Shown here piece by piece: positions 1 to 5,171 of a DNA stretch of 5,171 nucleotides (position 1 is the stretch's first letter; every line of letters begins with the position of its first letter). Source of the stretch: Chitinophagaceae bacterium (GTDB lineage: Bacteria; Bacteroidota; Bacteroidia; Chitinophagales; Chitinophagaceae); the NCBI GenBank assembly GCA_021323155.1, contig JAJTCI010000196.1, positions 1-5,171 of the forward strand. Direction: 5' to 3'. Position numbers and translations under genes: made by a program. Below the pieces are notes generated by a model that was not told where the DNA came from, ran no database searches, and worked only from the letters and a program-made list of their open reading frames with translations.

Positions 1-131
1 CAGCCAACATAAATTTTAGGAGTGGTGGTCTTCCGTGCTTTTTCCAGGATGCGTTTATTCCCTGGCGGGTCTTTCGGTAGCGAAAGATCGGTCTTCTTAA
101 GATCCGCGGCAGAAACGCGTCCAAAATCCAT
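1..131 (-). CDS. DUF72 family protein, N-terminal fragment (runs off the left edge)
   Basis: Read on the minus strand from the ATG at 129-131, this gives 43 complete codons beginning MDFGRVSAADLKKTDLSLP and ending at the window edge with KIYVG and two bases (TG) of a Cys or Trp codon. Bacteroidota DUF72 (YecE-like) proteins usually open with MxFG, then LP, then a lysine-rich stretch leading to the strand IYVGCAKW, and this fragment follows that pattern. DUF72 proteins are predicted TIM-barrel proteins of unknown biochemical role. An in-frame TAG lies two codons upstream, so the ATG is a firm start, although no good ribosome binding site precedes it at normal spacing. It lies 105 bases downstream of mnmG on the same strand and may be cotranscribed with it. 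The family call rests on only 43 residues, so it is likely but not certain. Confidence 0.65.
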   Translation of the reverse strand, partial: MDFGRVSAADLKKTDLSLPKDPPGNKRILEKARKTTTPKIYVG

Positions 132-236
132 ACCCTAAAAATAAAAAACAAAAACGTGAGCTATCAAACCTCCTGAACAAATACAGGCTGCTCAGGTATT
201 GATTTTCTACGGGATTTATCTATGGAATGCCTGATT

Positions 237-467
237 CTATCTACCCATATATACCATCAGGATCTGCACATCACTTGGGTTCACACCACTGATTCGGCTT
301 GCCTGGCCGAGTGTGCGCGGACGAATCTTCTTAAATTTCTGCAGAGCCTCGTTGGAAAGGGCGGCGACCTTGTCGTAGTCGAAAGTATCAGGTATAACCA
401 GTTCTTCCATCTGGCTCATGCGTTGAACGATGTCCTGTTCCTTTTCTATATATCGCTCATACTTCAT
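237..467 (-). CDS. mnmG: MnmG C-terminal fragment, 76 residues, in a different frame
   Basis: This frame encodes the end of MnmG: KYERYIEKEQ at the start, then FDYDKVAALSNEALQKFKKI, then the strongly conserved TLGQASRISGVNPSDVQILMVY, ending GR and a TAG stop at 237-239. In intact MnmG this is the final part of the helical domain used for MnmE and tRNA contacts. It opens with an ATG at 465-467 that overlaps the end of the upstream frame by 11 bases, so independent translation by coupling is conceivable. An in-frame TAG directly precedes that ATG, so no longer start exists. The ATG may be only an internal Met codon of the original gene. No ribosome site is visible before it. Confidence 0.75.
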   Translation of the reverse strand: MKYERYIEKEQDIVQRMSQMEELVIPDTFDYDKVAALSNEALQKFKKIRPRTLGQASRISGVNPSDVQILMVYMGR

Positions 468-2016
468 CTACATCCGGACGTAGTAATACCTTGTCTGCTT
501 TTTGTTTTTCGCTAATTGCAGCAGAGGATAAAGATTCCAGGTAAGGATTGATTTGTGAAGGCTCCACCGAGACCTGGCGAAGTATCTTTTTCAATTCTGA
601 TACGCCGTTGCGCTTTGCAACCACTTTATCCATTCTTTCCTGTGAAGCAAGGCCAAGGCGGTAACTCAATTCCGTTAATCTCAGGTCTGCATTGTCCTGG
701 CGCAACAGCGTTCTGAATTCAGCGCGCGACGTGAACATGCGATAGGGCTCATCCGTTCCCTTGCTGATGAGATCATCGATCAATACCCCAATGTATGCAT
801 CACTTCTTTTCAGAACCAAGGGCTCAAGATGGCGAACCTTCTGGTGAGCATTGATGCCAGCCATCAACCCCTGGCAGGCGGCTTCTTCATACCCTGTAGT
901 GCCGTTGATCTGCCCGGCGAAAAACAGGTTGTGTATCTGCTTGGTTTCCAAGGAGTATTGAAGTTGCGTTGGGGGAAAATAGTCGTATTCTATAGCGTAT
1001 CCAGGCCGAAAAATCCGGCAGTTCTCGAAACCCGGAACCAGTGTAAGTGCCTGATACTGAACATCTTCCGGAAGGGATGTTGAGAAGCCATTCACATAGA
1101 TCTCTACTGTGTTCCATCCTTCGGGCTCTACAAACAGCTGATGTCTTTCACGGTCTGCAAATCGATGAATCTTGTCTTCGATACTGGGACAGTAACGCGG
1201 GCCTACGCCTTCAATCCTACCCGCATACATCGGACTTCGATCAAAGCCGGTTTTAAGCATATTATGGACTTCGGGACTGGTATAGGTAACATAGCAGCTA
1301 CGCTGGTCCTTTGCGGCTACCCGTGTAATATCGAGATATGAGAAGCCCGAGACCTCTTCATCTCCTTTTTGTTCATCCATTTTAGAATAGTCCAGGCTTC
1401 GACCATCCACCCTGGGGGGGGTGCCGGTCTTAAGCCGGTCGCTTTGAAACCCTAATTCTATGAGTTGTTCAGTAATTCCCGTAGCGGCTTTCTCTGCCAC
1501 ACGACCGCCGCCAAATTGCTTTTCTCCAATATGAATGATGCCGTTCAGAAAGGTGCCACTTGTCACTACCACCGCCTTGGAGTGGATTTCATGTCCAAGC
1601 CCGGTTAACACGCCATATGCACGGTTGCCTTTAATAAGGATCGACCTGACCATATCCTGGTAAAAATCAACATTCCTTGTTTGCTCCAGCATCTCCCGCC
1701 ATGTACCAGCGAAAAGCATACGGTCATTTTGGGTCCGGGGACTCCACATTGCCGGTCCTTTACTCCGGTTAAGCATTCTGAACTGAATTGCACTCTTATC
1801 TGTGACGATCCCGCTATAGCCTCCGAGGGCATCTATTTCACGGACTATCTGCCCTTTTGCAATGCCTCCCATGGCCGGATTACAGCTCATTTGAGCAATG
1901 GTTTGCATATTCATCGTGATTAACAACACGCGGCTGCCTAAATTGGCCGCTGCGGCCGCCGCTTCGCAACCAGCATGGCCTGCGCCAACTACAATGACAT
2001 CATATTCGGGAAACAT
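457..2016 (-). CDS. mnmG: MnmG N-terminal 519 residues (FAD and catalytic domains)
   Basis: This is the first open frame of the broken mnmG. It holds the complete FAD-binding fold, the inserted domains, both catalytic cysteines (C45 and C276) and the start of the helical C-terminal domain up to KVLLRPDV. The last three residues, DEV, are probably read out of the native frame or across the deletion junction. Conservation is intact throughout, including across a run of eight C on the coding strand that encodes the TPP of KTGTPPR (1414-1421 on the plus strand), so decay is confined to the 3' junction. No purine-rich ribosome site is seen upstream of the start, which is usual in Bacteroidota. Confidence 0.85.
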   Translation of the reverse strand: MFPEYDVIVVGAGHAGCEAAAAAANLGSRVLLITMNMQTIAQMSCNPAMGGIAKGQIVREIDALGGYSGIVTDKSAIQFRMLNRSKGPAMWSPRTQNDRMLFAGTWREMLEQTRNVDFYQDMVRSILIKGNRAYGVLTGLGHEIHSKAVVVTSGTFLNGIIHIGEKQFGGGRVAEKAATGITEQLIELGFQSDRLKTGTPPRVDGRSLDYSKMDEQKGDEEVSGFSYLDITRVAAKDQRSCYVTYTSPEVHNMLKTGFDRSPMYAGRIEGVGPRYCPSIEDKIHRFADRERHQLFVEPEGWNTVEIYVNGFSTSLPEDVQYQALTLVPGFENCRIFRPGYAIEYDYFPPTQLQYSLETKQIHNLFFAGQINGTTGYEEAACQGLMAGINAHQKVRHLEPLVLKRSDAYIGVLIDDLISKGTDEPYRMFTSRAEFRTLLRQDNADLRLTELSYRLGLASQERMDKVVAKRNGVSELKKILRQVSVEPSQINPYLESLSSAAISEKQKADKVLLRPDVDEV

Positions 2017-2042
2017 GAGCGCAAAGATAACTTTAAACAAAT

Positions 2043-2062
2043 GCCGTTTCACGTGAAACGGC
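2043..2062. promoter_or_regulatory. parS: parS-like ParB binding site 1 (perfect 20-base palindrome)
   Basis: The sequence GCCGTTTCACGTGAAACGGC is a perfect inverted repeat. Its central 14 bases, GTTTCACGTGAAAC, equal the core of the known bacterial parS consensus TGTTTCACGTGAAACA; the arms here end in GCC/GGC instead of T/A. ParB nucleates on such sites, loads as a CTP-dependent clamp and spreads to organise and segregate the chromosome. The site lies 26 bases upstream of the mnmG start codon. A terminator is less likely because the match to parS is exact at the core and no long T tract follows. Confidence 0.8.
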
Positions 2063-2111
2063 TGCCAGGGATTTTTGAAAGGTATTCTTAACTAATCCTT
2101 GAATTATAGTT

Positions 2112-2127
2112 TGTTCCACGTGGAACA
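2112..2127. promoter_or_regulatory. parS: parS-like ParB binding site 2 (perfect 16-base palindrome)
   Basis: TGTTCCACGTGGAACA is a perfect palindrome that differs from the symmetric parS consensus only by one paired change (T to C on the left arm, A to G on the right). The left half, TGTTCCACGTG, also occurs in the classical Bacillus subtilis site. It begins 2 bases beyond the stop codon of the CAP-domain gene. The centres of this and the other palindrome are 67 bases apart. Two close copies in the same short intergenic region make chance very unlikely. Confidence 0.85.
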
Positions 2128-2129
2128 TC

Positions 2130-2783
2130 TCACTGCTTACAGGCGAAATCCTGAACGAAAAAAAGCTGTTCTCGCCCGTAAGTGGTGGCGCCGATACCAA
2201 TGTTAGTGTATTCCTTATTGAGAAGTGTTTTGCGGTGACCCAGGTTTTCTAATCCGTGATCCAAATACAGCATGGCGATAGCCATCAAAACATTGCCATT
2301 GCCGAGACTCATGTTTTCGCTGCCGCAATTCCGGATTCCTGCTTGTTGAAGGCGGCTCGAAAAGCTGGTACCATTGGTGGAGGTGTGGCTAACGGTCGCT
2401 TTCTTTTCGCCTATATCCATGGCGTGTGACCTGGCAGCAGTTATCAAGGTGTCATTCAGCCCAAACAGTGGTAAGTTACCGGCTGCGCGGAGATCTTCCT
2501 TGAGCGAAACGGAATACTTCCCCTTGAGTTGAGGGTGAACCAGTAAAATGGGTGTCATAACGCTGTCCCAAAACCTAACGGGGTTCTTTCTTGAGTAGTT
2601 TGTCCAATAGAGTATCTCCTTTTCTTCTTTCGAGAGCTTATTATAGGTTTTGAACGAGGCATTCCATTGTTCCACTTCCTCATCCCTGGAGAGGTTGAAC
2701 TTGATCTCCCTTTGCTCCAGCACCACGACACTCTGACTGATGGCAGCAAAGGGTAACAACAGCATTAGCAGGAACAGCTTCAT
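2130..2783 (-). CDS. Secreted CAP (SCP/PR1-like) domain protein
   Basis: From the ATG at 2781-2783 the protein has 217 residues; an ATG three codons earlier (2790-2792, MPS-) is also possible and is used for the numbering here. A signal peptide is clear: MKLFLLMLLLPFAAISQS, with probable cleavage near AISQ. After a charged linker comes a CAP domain: LYWTNYSRKNPVRF (about 61-74), a helix with SHAMDIGE (H123), VSHTSTNG (H136), SENMSLG (E159), GHRKTLLNKEYTNIGIG (H186) and a final strand LFFVQDF. H123, E159 and H186 occupy positions typical of the CAP cavity residues. C156 and C217 could form a disulfide in the exported protein. Bacterial CAP proteins are mostly of unknown function; some are reported to bind lipids or act as proteases, and nothing here decides between these. 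It follows ybeY by 12 bases (3 from the earlier ATG) and precedes mnmG, so it is probably cotranscribed with ybeY. Confidence 0.85.
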   Translation of the reverse strand: MKLFLLMLLLPFAAISQSVVVLEQREIKFNLSRDEEVEQWNASFKTYNKLSKEEKEILYWTNYSRKNPVRFWDSVMTPILLVHPQLKGKYSVSLKEDLRAAGNLPLFGLNDTLITAARSHAMDIGEKKATVSHTSTNGTSFSSRLQQAGIRNCGSENMSLGNGNVLMAIAMLYLDHGLENLGHRKTLLNKEYTNIGIGATTYGREQLFFVQDFACKQ

Positions 2784-2795
2784 AGAGGGCATTTC

Positions 2796-3224
2796 TTATC
2801 GGGGATTTGCTTTTTCAAATAAACGCAAATACTCAGATTCCTTTTCTCTCATTAAAGTTATTTCACTTTTCCTTTTATCAACATACCCGCACAAGTGAAG
2901 CGCACCGTGAAAAATGACTCGTAGCATCTCCTCCCTTTGGGTAACCCCAAAACCAGCAGCATTTTCCTTCACCCGGTCCACGCTTATATACACCTCTGCG
3001 TCTATTACTCCCCCATCGCTAAGCGGGAAGGTGATTATATCCGTATAGAAGTCGTGGTCAAGGAACTGCCTGTTGATGCCCAAGAGGTACTCGTCAGAAC
3101 AAAAGATATATTGAATGACGCCCGGCTTATATCCCTCCCGTTTCAATAGCTTCTCCAAGAAGACCTTGAGCCTGGTTTTCTGGTTCGAATTGAAGGTCCG
3201 ATCGTGGTTGATGAATTTAATCAT
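2796..3224 (-). CDS. ybeY: YbeY endoribonuclease / rRNA maturation factor
   Basis: YbeY is a metal-dependent RNase involved in 16S rRNA 3' end maturation and ribosome quality control in the cytoplasm. The start chosen is the ATG at 3222-3224 (MIKFINHD), giving 142 residues, the normal size. A longer frame reaching 3386 would run into the divergent feoA and has no family resemblance. Visible motifs are YIFCSDEYLLGINRQFL (39-55), DHDFYTDIITFPL (56-68, equivalent to the TDVLSFP motif) and the zinc site HGALHLCGYVDK (106-117). H106 and H110 are present, and the third ligand position is D116 instead of His, as is usual in Bacteroidota YbeY, so activity need not be lost. It heads the minus-strand run that continues into the CAP gene and mnmG. 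In Bacteroidota ybeY and mnmG are often neighbours, which supports both calls. Confidence 0.93.
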   Translation of the reverse strand: MIKFINHDRTFNSNQKTRLKVFLEKLLKREGYKPGVIQYIFCSDEYLLGINRQFLDHDFYTDIITFPLSDGGVIDAEVYISVDRVKENAAGFGVTQREEMLRVIFHGALHLCGYVDKRKSEITLMREKESEYLRLFEKANPR

Positions 3225-3275
3225 TCGTTTTGCTAATGCTCCAAAATTCGTAACAAAAAACAGATAAGTGCAGAC

Positions 3276-3283
3276 TACATTTG
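3276..3283 (+). promoter_or_regulatory. Possible Bacteroidota -7 promoter box before feoA
   Basis: TACATTTG matches the Bacteroidota -7 consensus TAnnTTTG exactly. It ends 5 bases before the feoA ATG at 3289, so transcription would begin at or very near the start codon and the message would be leaderless or almost so. No convincing -33 TTTG lies at the expected distance upstream (only AACAAAAAA is there). A chance match in an AT-rich spacer is quite possible. Confidence 0.3.
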
Positions 3284-3288
3284 TTTGA

Positions 3289-3519
3289 ATGAAAAAGCTT
3301 TCCGAGATCCGTGTTGGAAAATGTGCAATAATCCATTCGTTTGAGAACGATGATATGTATATTAAATTGATGGAGATGGGTTGCATTCCCGGAGAGAAGG
3401 TGCGTGTCGAGCAGATCGCGCCTCTTGGTGACCCAATCTCGATATCCGTGGCAGGCTATAACCTGAGCTTAAGGCTCAATGAAGCAAGAAACATCATTGT
3501 TGACGAGATAATCTCTTGA
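3289..3519 (+). CDS. feoA: FeoA-domain protein (ferrous iron transport accessory)
   Basis: This 76-residue protein is a single FeoA (SH3-like) domain. It starts MKKLSEIRVGKCAII, has the hallmark helix and turn IKLMEMGCIPGEKVRV (25-40), then the strand pair APLGDPISISVAGYNLSLR (44-62) and the ending NEARNIIVDEI. FeoA acts in the cytoplasm with the FeoB permease in Fe2+ uptake. The length and all core glycines and prolines fit the family. No feoB is adjacent: the next gene, 15 bases on, is nadD. FeoB may therefore be encoded elsewhere, or this is an orphan paralogue. The start is fixed by MKKL, typical of the family, although no ribosome site is visible. It is transcribed away from ybeY across a 64-base spacer that must hold both promoters. 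Confidence 0.9.
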   Translation: MKKLSEIRVGKCAIIHSFENDDMYIKLMEMGCIPGEKVRVEQIAPLGDPISISVAGYNLSLRLNEARNIIVDEIIS

Positions 3520-3534
3520 CTGTCAATTCATTAA

Positions 3535-4101
3535 ATGAATATTGGTCTGTACTTCGGTTCCTTTAACCCCATACATGTAGGTCACCTGATCATTGCCAGC
3601 CACATCGCGGATAATTCTACACTCGATCAGGTCTGGTTTGTCGTCTCCCCTCAAAATCCCTTGAAACCCGCCCAGGGTTTGCTCAATGAATACCATCGCC
3701 TTCATCTTACTCAGGTAGCAGTACTAGAGGATCCGCGAATGAGAGTGAGCGATGTGGAATTCAAGTTACCGAAGCCTTCTTACACCATCGATACACTTAC
3801 CTACCTGGAAGAAAAGTATCCGGGCTATGCATTCACCGTTATCCTAGGGTCAGATAGTTTCCAGAATATTCAGCGATGGAAGAACGCCGATTTACTAATA
3901 AAGAATTTCTCTTTCATTGTTTATCCAAGGCCGGGCTTCACATTGTCTGAAACAAATTCGAATGTGGAAGTTATCGCCGCGCCCTTGCTGGAGATATCGG
4001 CAACTACCATAAGGAATAATATCAAAGAAGGAAAGTCTGTAAGATACCTTCTCCCGGATAACGTACGAGAAGAAATAGAACGGTCCGGCTATTATAAGTA
4101 A
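3535..4101 (+). CDS. nadD: Nicotinate-nucleotide adenylyltransferase NadD
   Basis: NadD transfers AMP from ATP to nicotinate mononucleotide to make deamido-NAD, a late step shared by de novo and salvage NAD synthesis. The 188-residue protein has the nucleotidyltransferase motif GSFNPIHVGHL (8-18, with H14 and H17 of the HxGH), SPQNPLK (38-44) in the nicotinate-binding region, the conserved GSDSFQNIQRWKN (105-117), and the closing ISATTIRNNIKEGKSVRYLLP (154-174), which contains the family ISxTxIR motif. The length is normal and all key residues are present, so it should be functional. It follows feoA by 15 bases and is probably in the same transcript. Its TAA stop (4099-4101) directly abuts the stop codon of the opposing chrA. 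Confidence 0.95.
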   Translation: MNIGLYFGSFNPIHVGHLIIASHIADNSTLDQVWFVVSPQNPLKPAQGLLNEYHRLHLTQVAVLEDPRMRVSDVEFKLPKPSYTIDTLTYLEEKYPGYAFTVILGSDSFQNIQRWKNADLLIKNFSFIVYPRPGFTLSETNSNVEVIAAPLLEISATTIRNNIKEGKSVRYLLPDNVREEIERSGYYK

Positions 4102-5171
4102 TCAAAAAAGCACTCCCAGCGCCAGGCAGCCAAGAACAATCACGGGGGAAGGCAGGCGCGTCCGGATCAGCATCACAAGAGTAGCAGTAATTACGATCAC
4201 ATCGAGCAAGCCGATAATGTTTCCCCCAAGCATTTCACTCACCGCGAGGTCCTTCATTAAATATATCGTGGCGCCGGCCATGATCCCGACGATACAAGCA
4301 TTGATCCCTTCCAGCGAACGAAAGATGACTGCGTATTTTTTTAAGTTGTGCCAGACCGGAAAAAAGAACAGCACCAGTAACACACTCGGCAGGAACAAAG
4401 CCACACAACCGATAATACATCCCAGCAATTGCATTTGGGTACCTTGGTCTTTCATCACCATGCCCCCCGTATACGCGCCTATTGAAAACACCGGTCCCGG
4501 TATCGCGCGCACCAGACCCGAGCCTGTAAGAAATTCTTCACGTGTCATCCGCGCACGATATGCGCTATCCGATCTCTGGGAAGGGCGGACCACATATTGT
4601 TCATACATCATCGGCATCAGTACGTCGCCCCCGCCAAATACCAGGCTGCCGAAACGATATGAGTTCTCGAAAAGGTTATACGCCCGACGGTCCTTCCAGT
4701 TCTCTTTACGGGCAGTTTCACTGAAAAACCCCGCCACCAGGAAGATCAGGAGGAATACAAGTATGTTTCCCCAGCGGATCTTTTTCGGCGGAATCTCTTT
4801 TTGCGGGATCCGTTTATCACTGAAGTTCGTAGCAATACCTGCGGCAAGTATCAGTCCCGGAAAAACGAAGGGGTTCTTGAAGAAAAATACAGTCATGAAA
4901 GCCGCCACTACCATGATCACATTGGTGATCGGATTATGAACAGCCACATTATATAACCGGTAGGTAGAAAACGCTATGAAACCAATCGCCATGGGCTGGA
5001 TGAACTTGAACCATCCCGGGTCGACAGTACGGTATGTCAGCAGGAACGAAAGGCCGCCCATGATGATGCAAGCAGGCAACATCCATATCAGGAGCGTTAG
5101 AATTGCCAACGGGAAACGACCGCGCTTGTAACCAATTAATAAAATTGTCTGTGTTGAAGAAGCGCCAGGTA
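4102..5171 (-). CDS. chrA: Chromate transporter (ChrA/CHR family), 5' end beyond the window
   Basis: CHR-family membrane proteins export chromate or carry related anions. The frame is open to the right edge. Before the TTG at 5107-5109, which an automatic caller might choose as start, the same frame encodes PGASSTQTILLIGYKRGRFP, the conserved first-half motif (LPGPxSTQ), so the real start is outside and a few tens of residues are missing. The visible 355 residues contain two homologous halves. The second half repeats the signature as FGSLVFGGGDVLMPMMYEQYVV (173-194), TREEFLTGSGLVRAIPGPVFSIGAYTGGMV (209-238) and several hydrophobic helices to the end (GCLALGVLF). The charged loop at about 117-133 separates the halves, so this is the long two-domain form. 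Neighbours give no hint of chromate resistance, and the true substrate in this organism is uncertain. The gene ends against nadD with no spacer. Confidence 0.92.
   Translation of the reverse strand, partial: PGASSTQTILLIGYKRGRFPLAILTLLIWMLPACIIMGGLSFLLTYRTVDPGWFKFIQPMAIGFIAFSTYRLYNVAVHNPITNVIMVVAAFMTVFFFKNPFVFPGLILAAGIATNFSDKRIPQKEIPPKKIRWGNILVFLLIFLVAGFFSETARKENWKDRRAYNLFENSYRFGSLVFGGGDVLMPMMYEQYVVRPSQRSDSAYRARMTREEFLTGSGLVRAIPGPVFSIGAYTGGMVMKDQGTQMQLLGCIIGCVALFLPSVLLVLFFFPVWHNLKKYAVIFRSLEGINACIVGIMAGATIYLMKDLAVSEMLGGNIIGLLDVIVITATLVMLIRTRLPSPVIVLGCLALGVLF

Larger units (their letters stand above)
237..2016 (-). pseudogene. mnmG: MnmG (GidA) tRNA uridine-5-carboxymethylaminomethyl modification enzyme, reading frame broken near the C-terminus
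   Basis: MnmG is the FAD-dependent partner of MnmE. Together they install the cmnm5 (or nm5) group on the wobble uridine of certain tRNAs. The start chosen is the ATG at 2014-2016 (MFPEYDVIVVGAGHAG), the usual family start; the upstream ATG at 2050-2052 lies inside a parS-like palindrome. Visible parts are the FAD-binding GAGHAG at residues 11-16, the redox cysteines C45 (SCNPAMGG) and C276 (GPRYCPSIEDK), KTGTPPR at 196-202, and the signature AGQINGTTGYEEAACQG at 367-383. The first frame ends after residue 519 (LLRPDVDEV) at a TGA at 457-459. The conserved C-terminal part resumes in another frame. The two parts total about 595 residues, against roughly 620-630 usual for the family. From memory of E. 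coli MnmG, about 28 residues lie between the RP and KYE motifs; here only 4 bases separate the V516 and K codons, which suggests a loss of about 80 bases. The broken C-terminal helical domain is the part that contacts MnmE. It could be a pseudogene, a functional split gene or an assembly fault. Confidence 0.85.

Noticed and set aside
70..87. A 7-base inverted repeat with a 4-base loop (TCTTTCG/CGAAAGA).
   Set aside because: It lies within the coding sequence of the DUF72 fragment, has no T tract and is short enough to arise by chance.
169..174. CCTCCT, a perfect AGGAGG on the minus strand upstream of the DUF72 gene.
   Set aside because: It is 37 bases from the ATG, and no start codon in a useful frame lies at normal spacing from it.
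1414..1421. A run of eight G (C on the coding strand) in mnmG, a possible slippage or phase-variation site.
   Set aside because: The frame is intact across it and encodes the conserved KTGTPPR motif, so the run is explained by Pro codons; no evidence of variation.
2017..2052. An upstream ATG that would lengthen MnmG by 12 residues (MKRHLFKVIFAL).
   Set aside because: The extra residues are unlike the family, the ATG lies in the parS-like palindrome, and MFPEYDVIVVGAG is the usual MnmG start.
2077..2084. TACCTTTC on the minus strand, a near match to the Bacteroidota -7 box, as an mnmG promoter.
   Set aside because: One mismatch at the key final G and no -33 TTTG upstream; too weak to list as a feature.
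2875..2884. TTATCAACA, resembling a DnaA box.
   Set aside because: One mismatch to TTATCCACA, single and inside ybeY; no cluster that would indicate an origin in this window.
3225..3386. A 54-residue N-terminal extension of YbeY.
   Set aside because: It would overlap the divergent feoA coding sequence by nearly 100 bases and has no family counterpart.
4534..4550. Another CACGTG (TTCACGTGT), a possible third parS.
   Set aside because: Only the central bases match; the arms are not symmetric and disagree at six of the sixteen consensus positions. It lies inside chrA.
4217..4939. A 240-codon open frame on the plus strand opposite chrA.
   Set aside because: It lies entirely antisense to a well-supported transporter gene, has no recognisable motif and a composition typical of antisense reading of hydrophobic codons.

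Overview
The window looks like a chromosomal segment of a Bacteroidota bacterium, probably of the Cytophagales or Chitinophagales type. The evidence is the MnmG N-terminus (MFPEYDVIVVGAGHAG), the Bacteroidota form of the YbeY metal motif (HGALHLCGY followed by VDK rather than DH), a short stand-alone FeoA of the kind common in this phylum, and the near absence of Shine-Dalgarno sequences. The taxon is inferred from these familiar protein forms and was not tested by a search.

Layout. On the minus strand, reading right to left: a chromate-transporter (ChrA) gene runs in from beyond the right edge (4102-5171). Further left is a cluster ybeY (2796-3224), a secreted CAP-domain protein (2130-2783), mnmG (about 237-2016) and the first 43 codons of a DUF72-family gene (1-131). 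On the plus strand, between ybeY and chrA, are feoA (3289-3519) and nadD (3535-4101). The feoA/nadD pair is divergent from ybeY across 64 bases. It converges on chrA with no gap: the two stop codons touch.

Two points stand out. First, mnmG is not one open frame. The first 519 residues end in a stop at 457-459, and the conserved last 76 residues continue in another frame starting at 465-467. By comparison with remembered family members, roughly 28 residues between the conserved LLRP and KYE segments are missing, which fits a deletion of about 80 bases. This could be a real lesion, a split gene or an assembly fault. Second, the 113-base gap upstream of mnmG holds two perfect palindromes built on CACGTG, at 2043-2062 and 2112-2127. 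Both match the bacterial parS centromere consensus bound by ParB, so this stretch is probably a chromosome-segregation locus and may lie fairly near the replication origin.

The genes are mostly housekeeping: tRNA wobble modification (mnmG), rRNA processing and ribosome quality control (ybeY), NAD synthesis (nadD), ferrous iron uptake (feoA) and anion transport (chrA). I see no mobile element, CRISPR array, RNA gene or defence-like cluster, and nothing that is convincingly a new system. There is no gene-free stretch over 300 bases.
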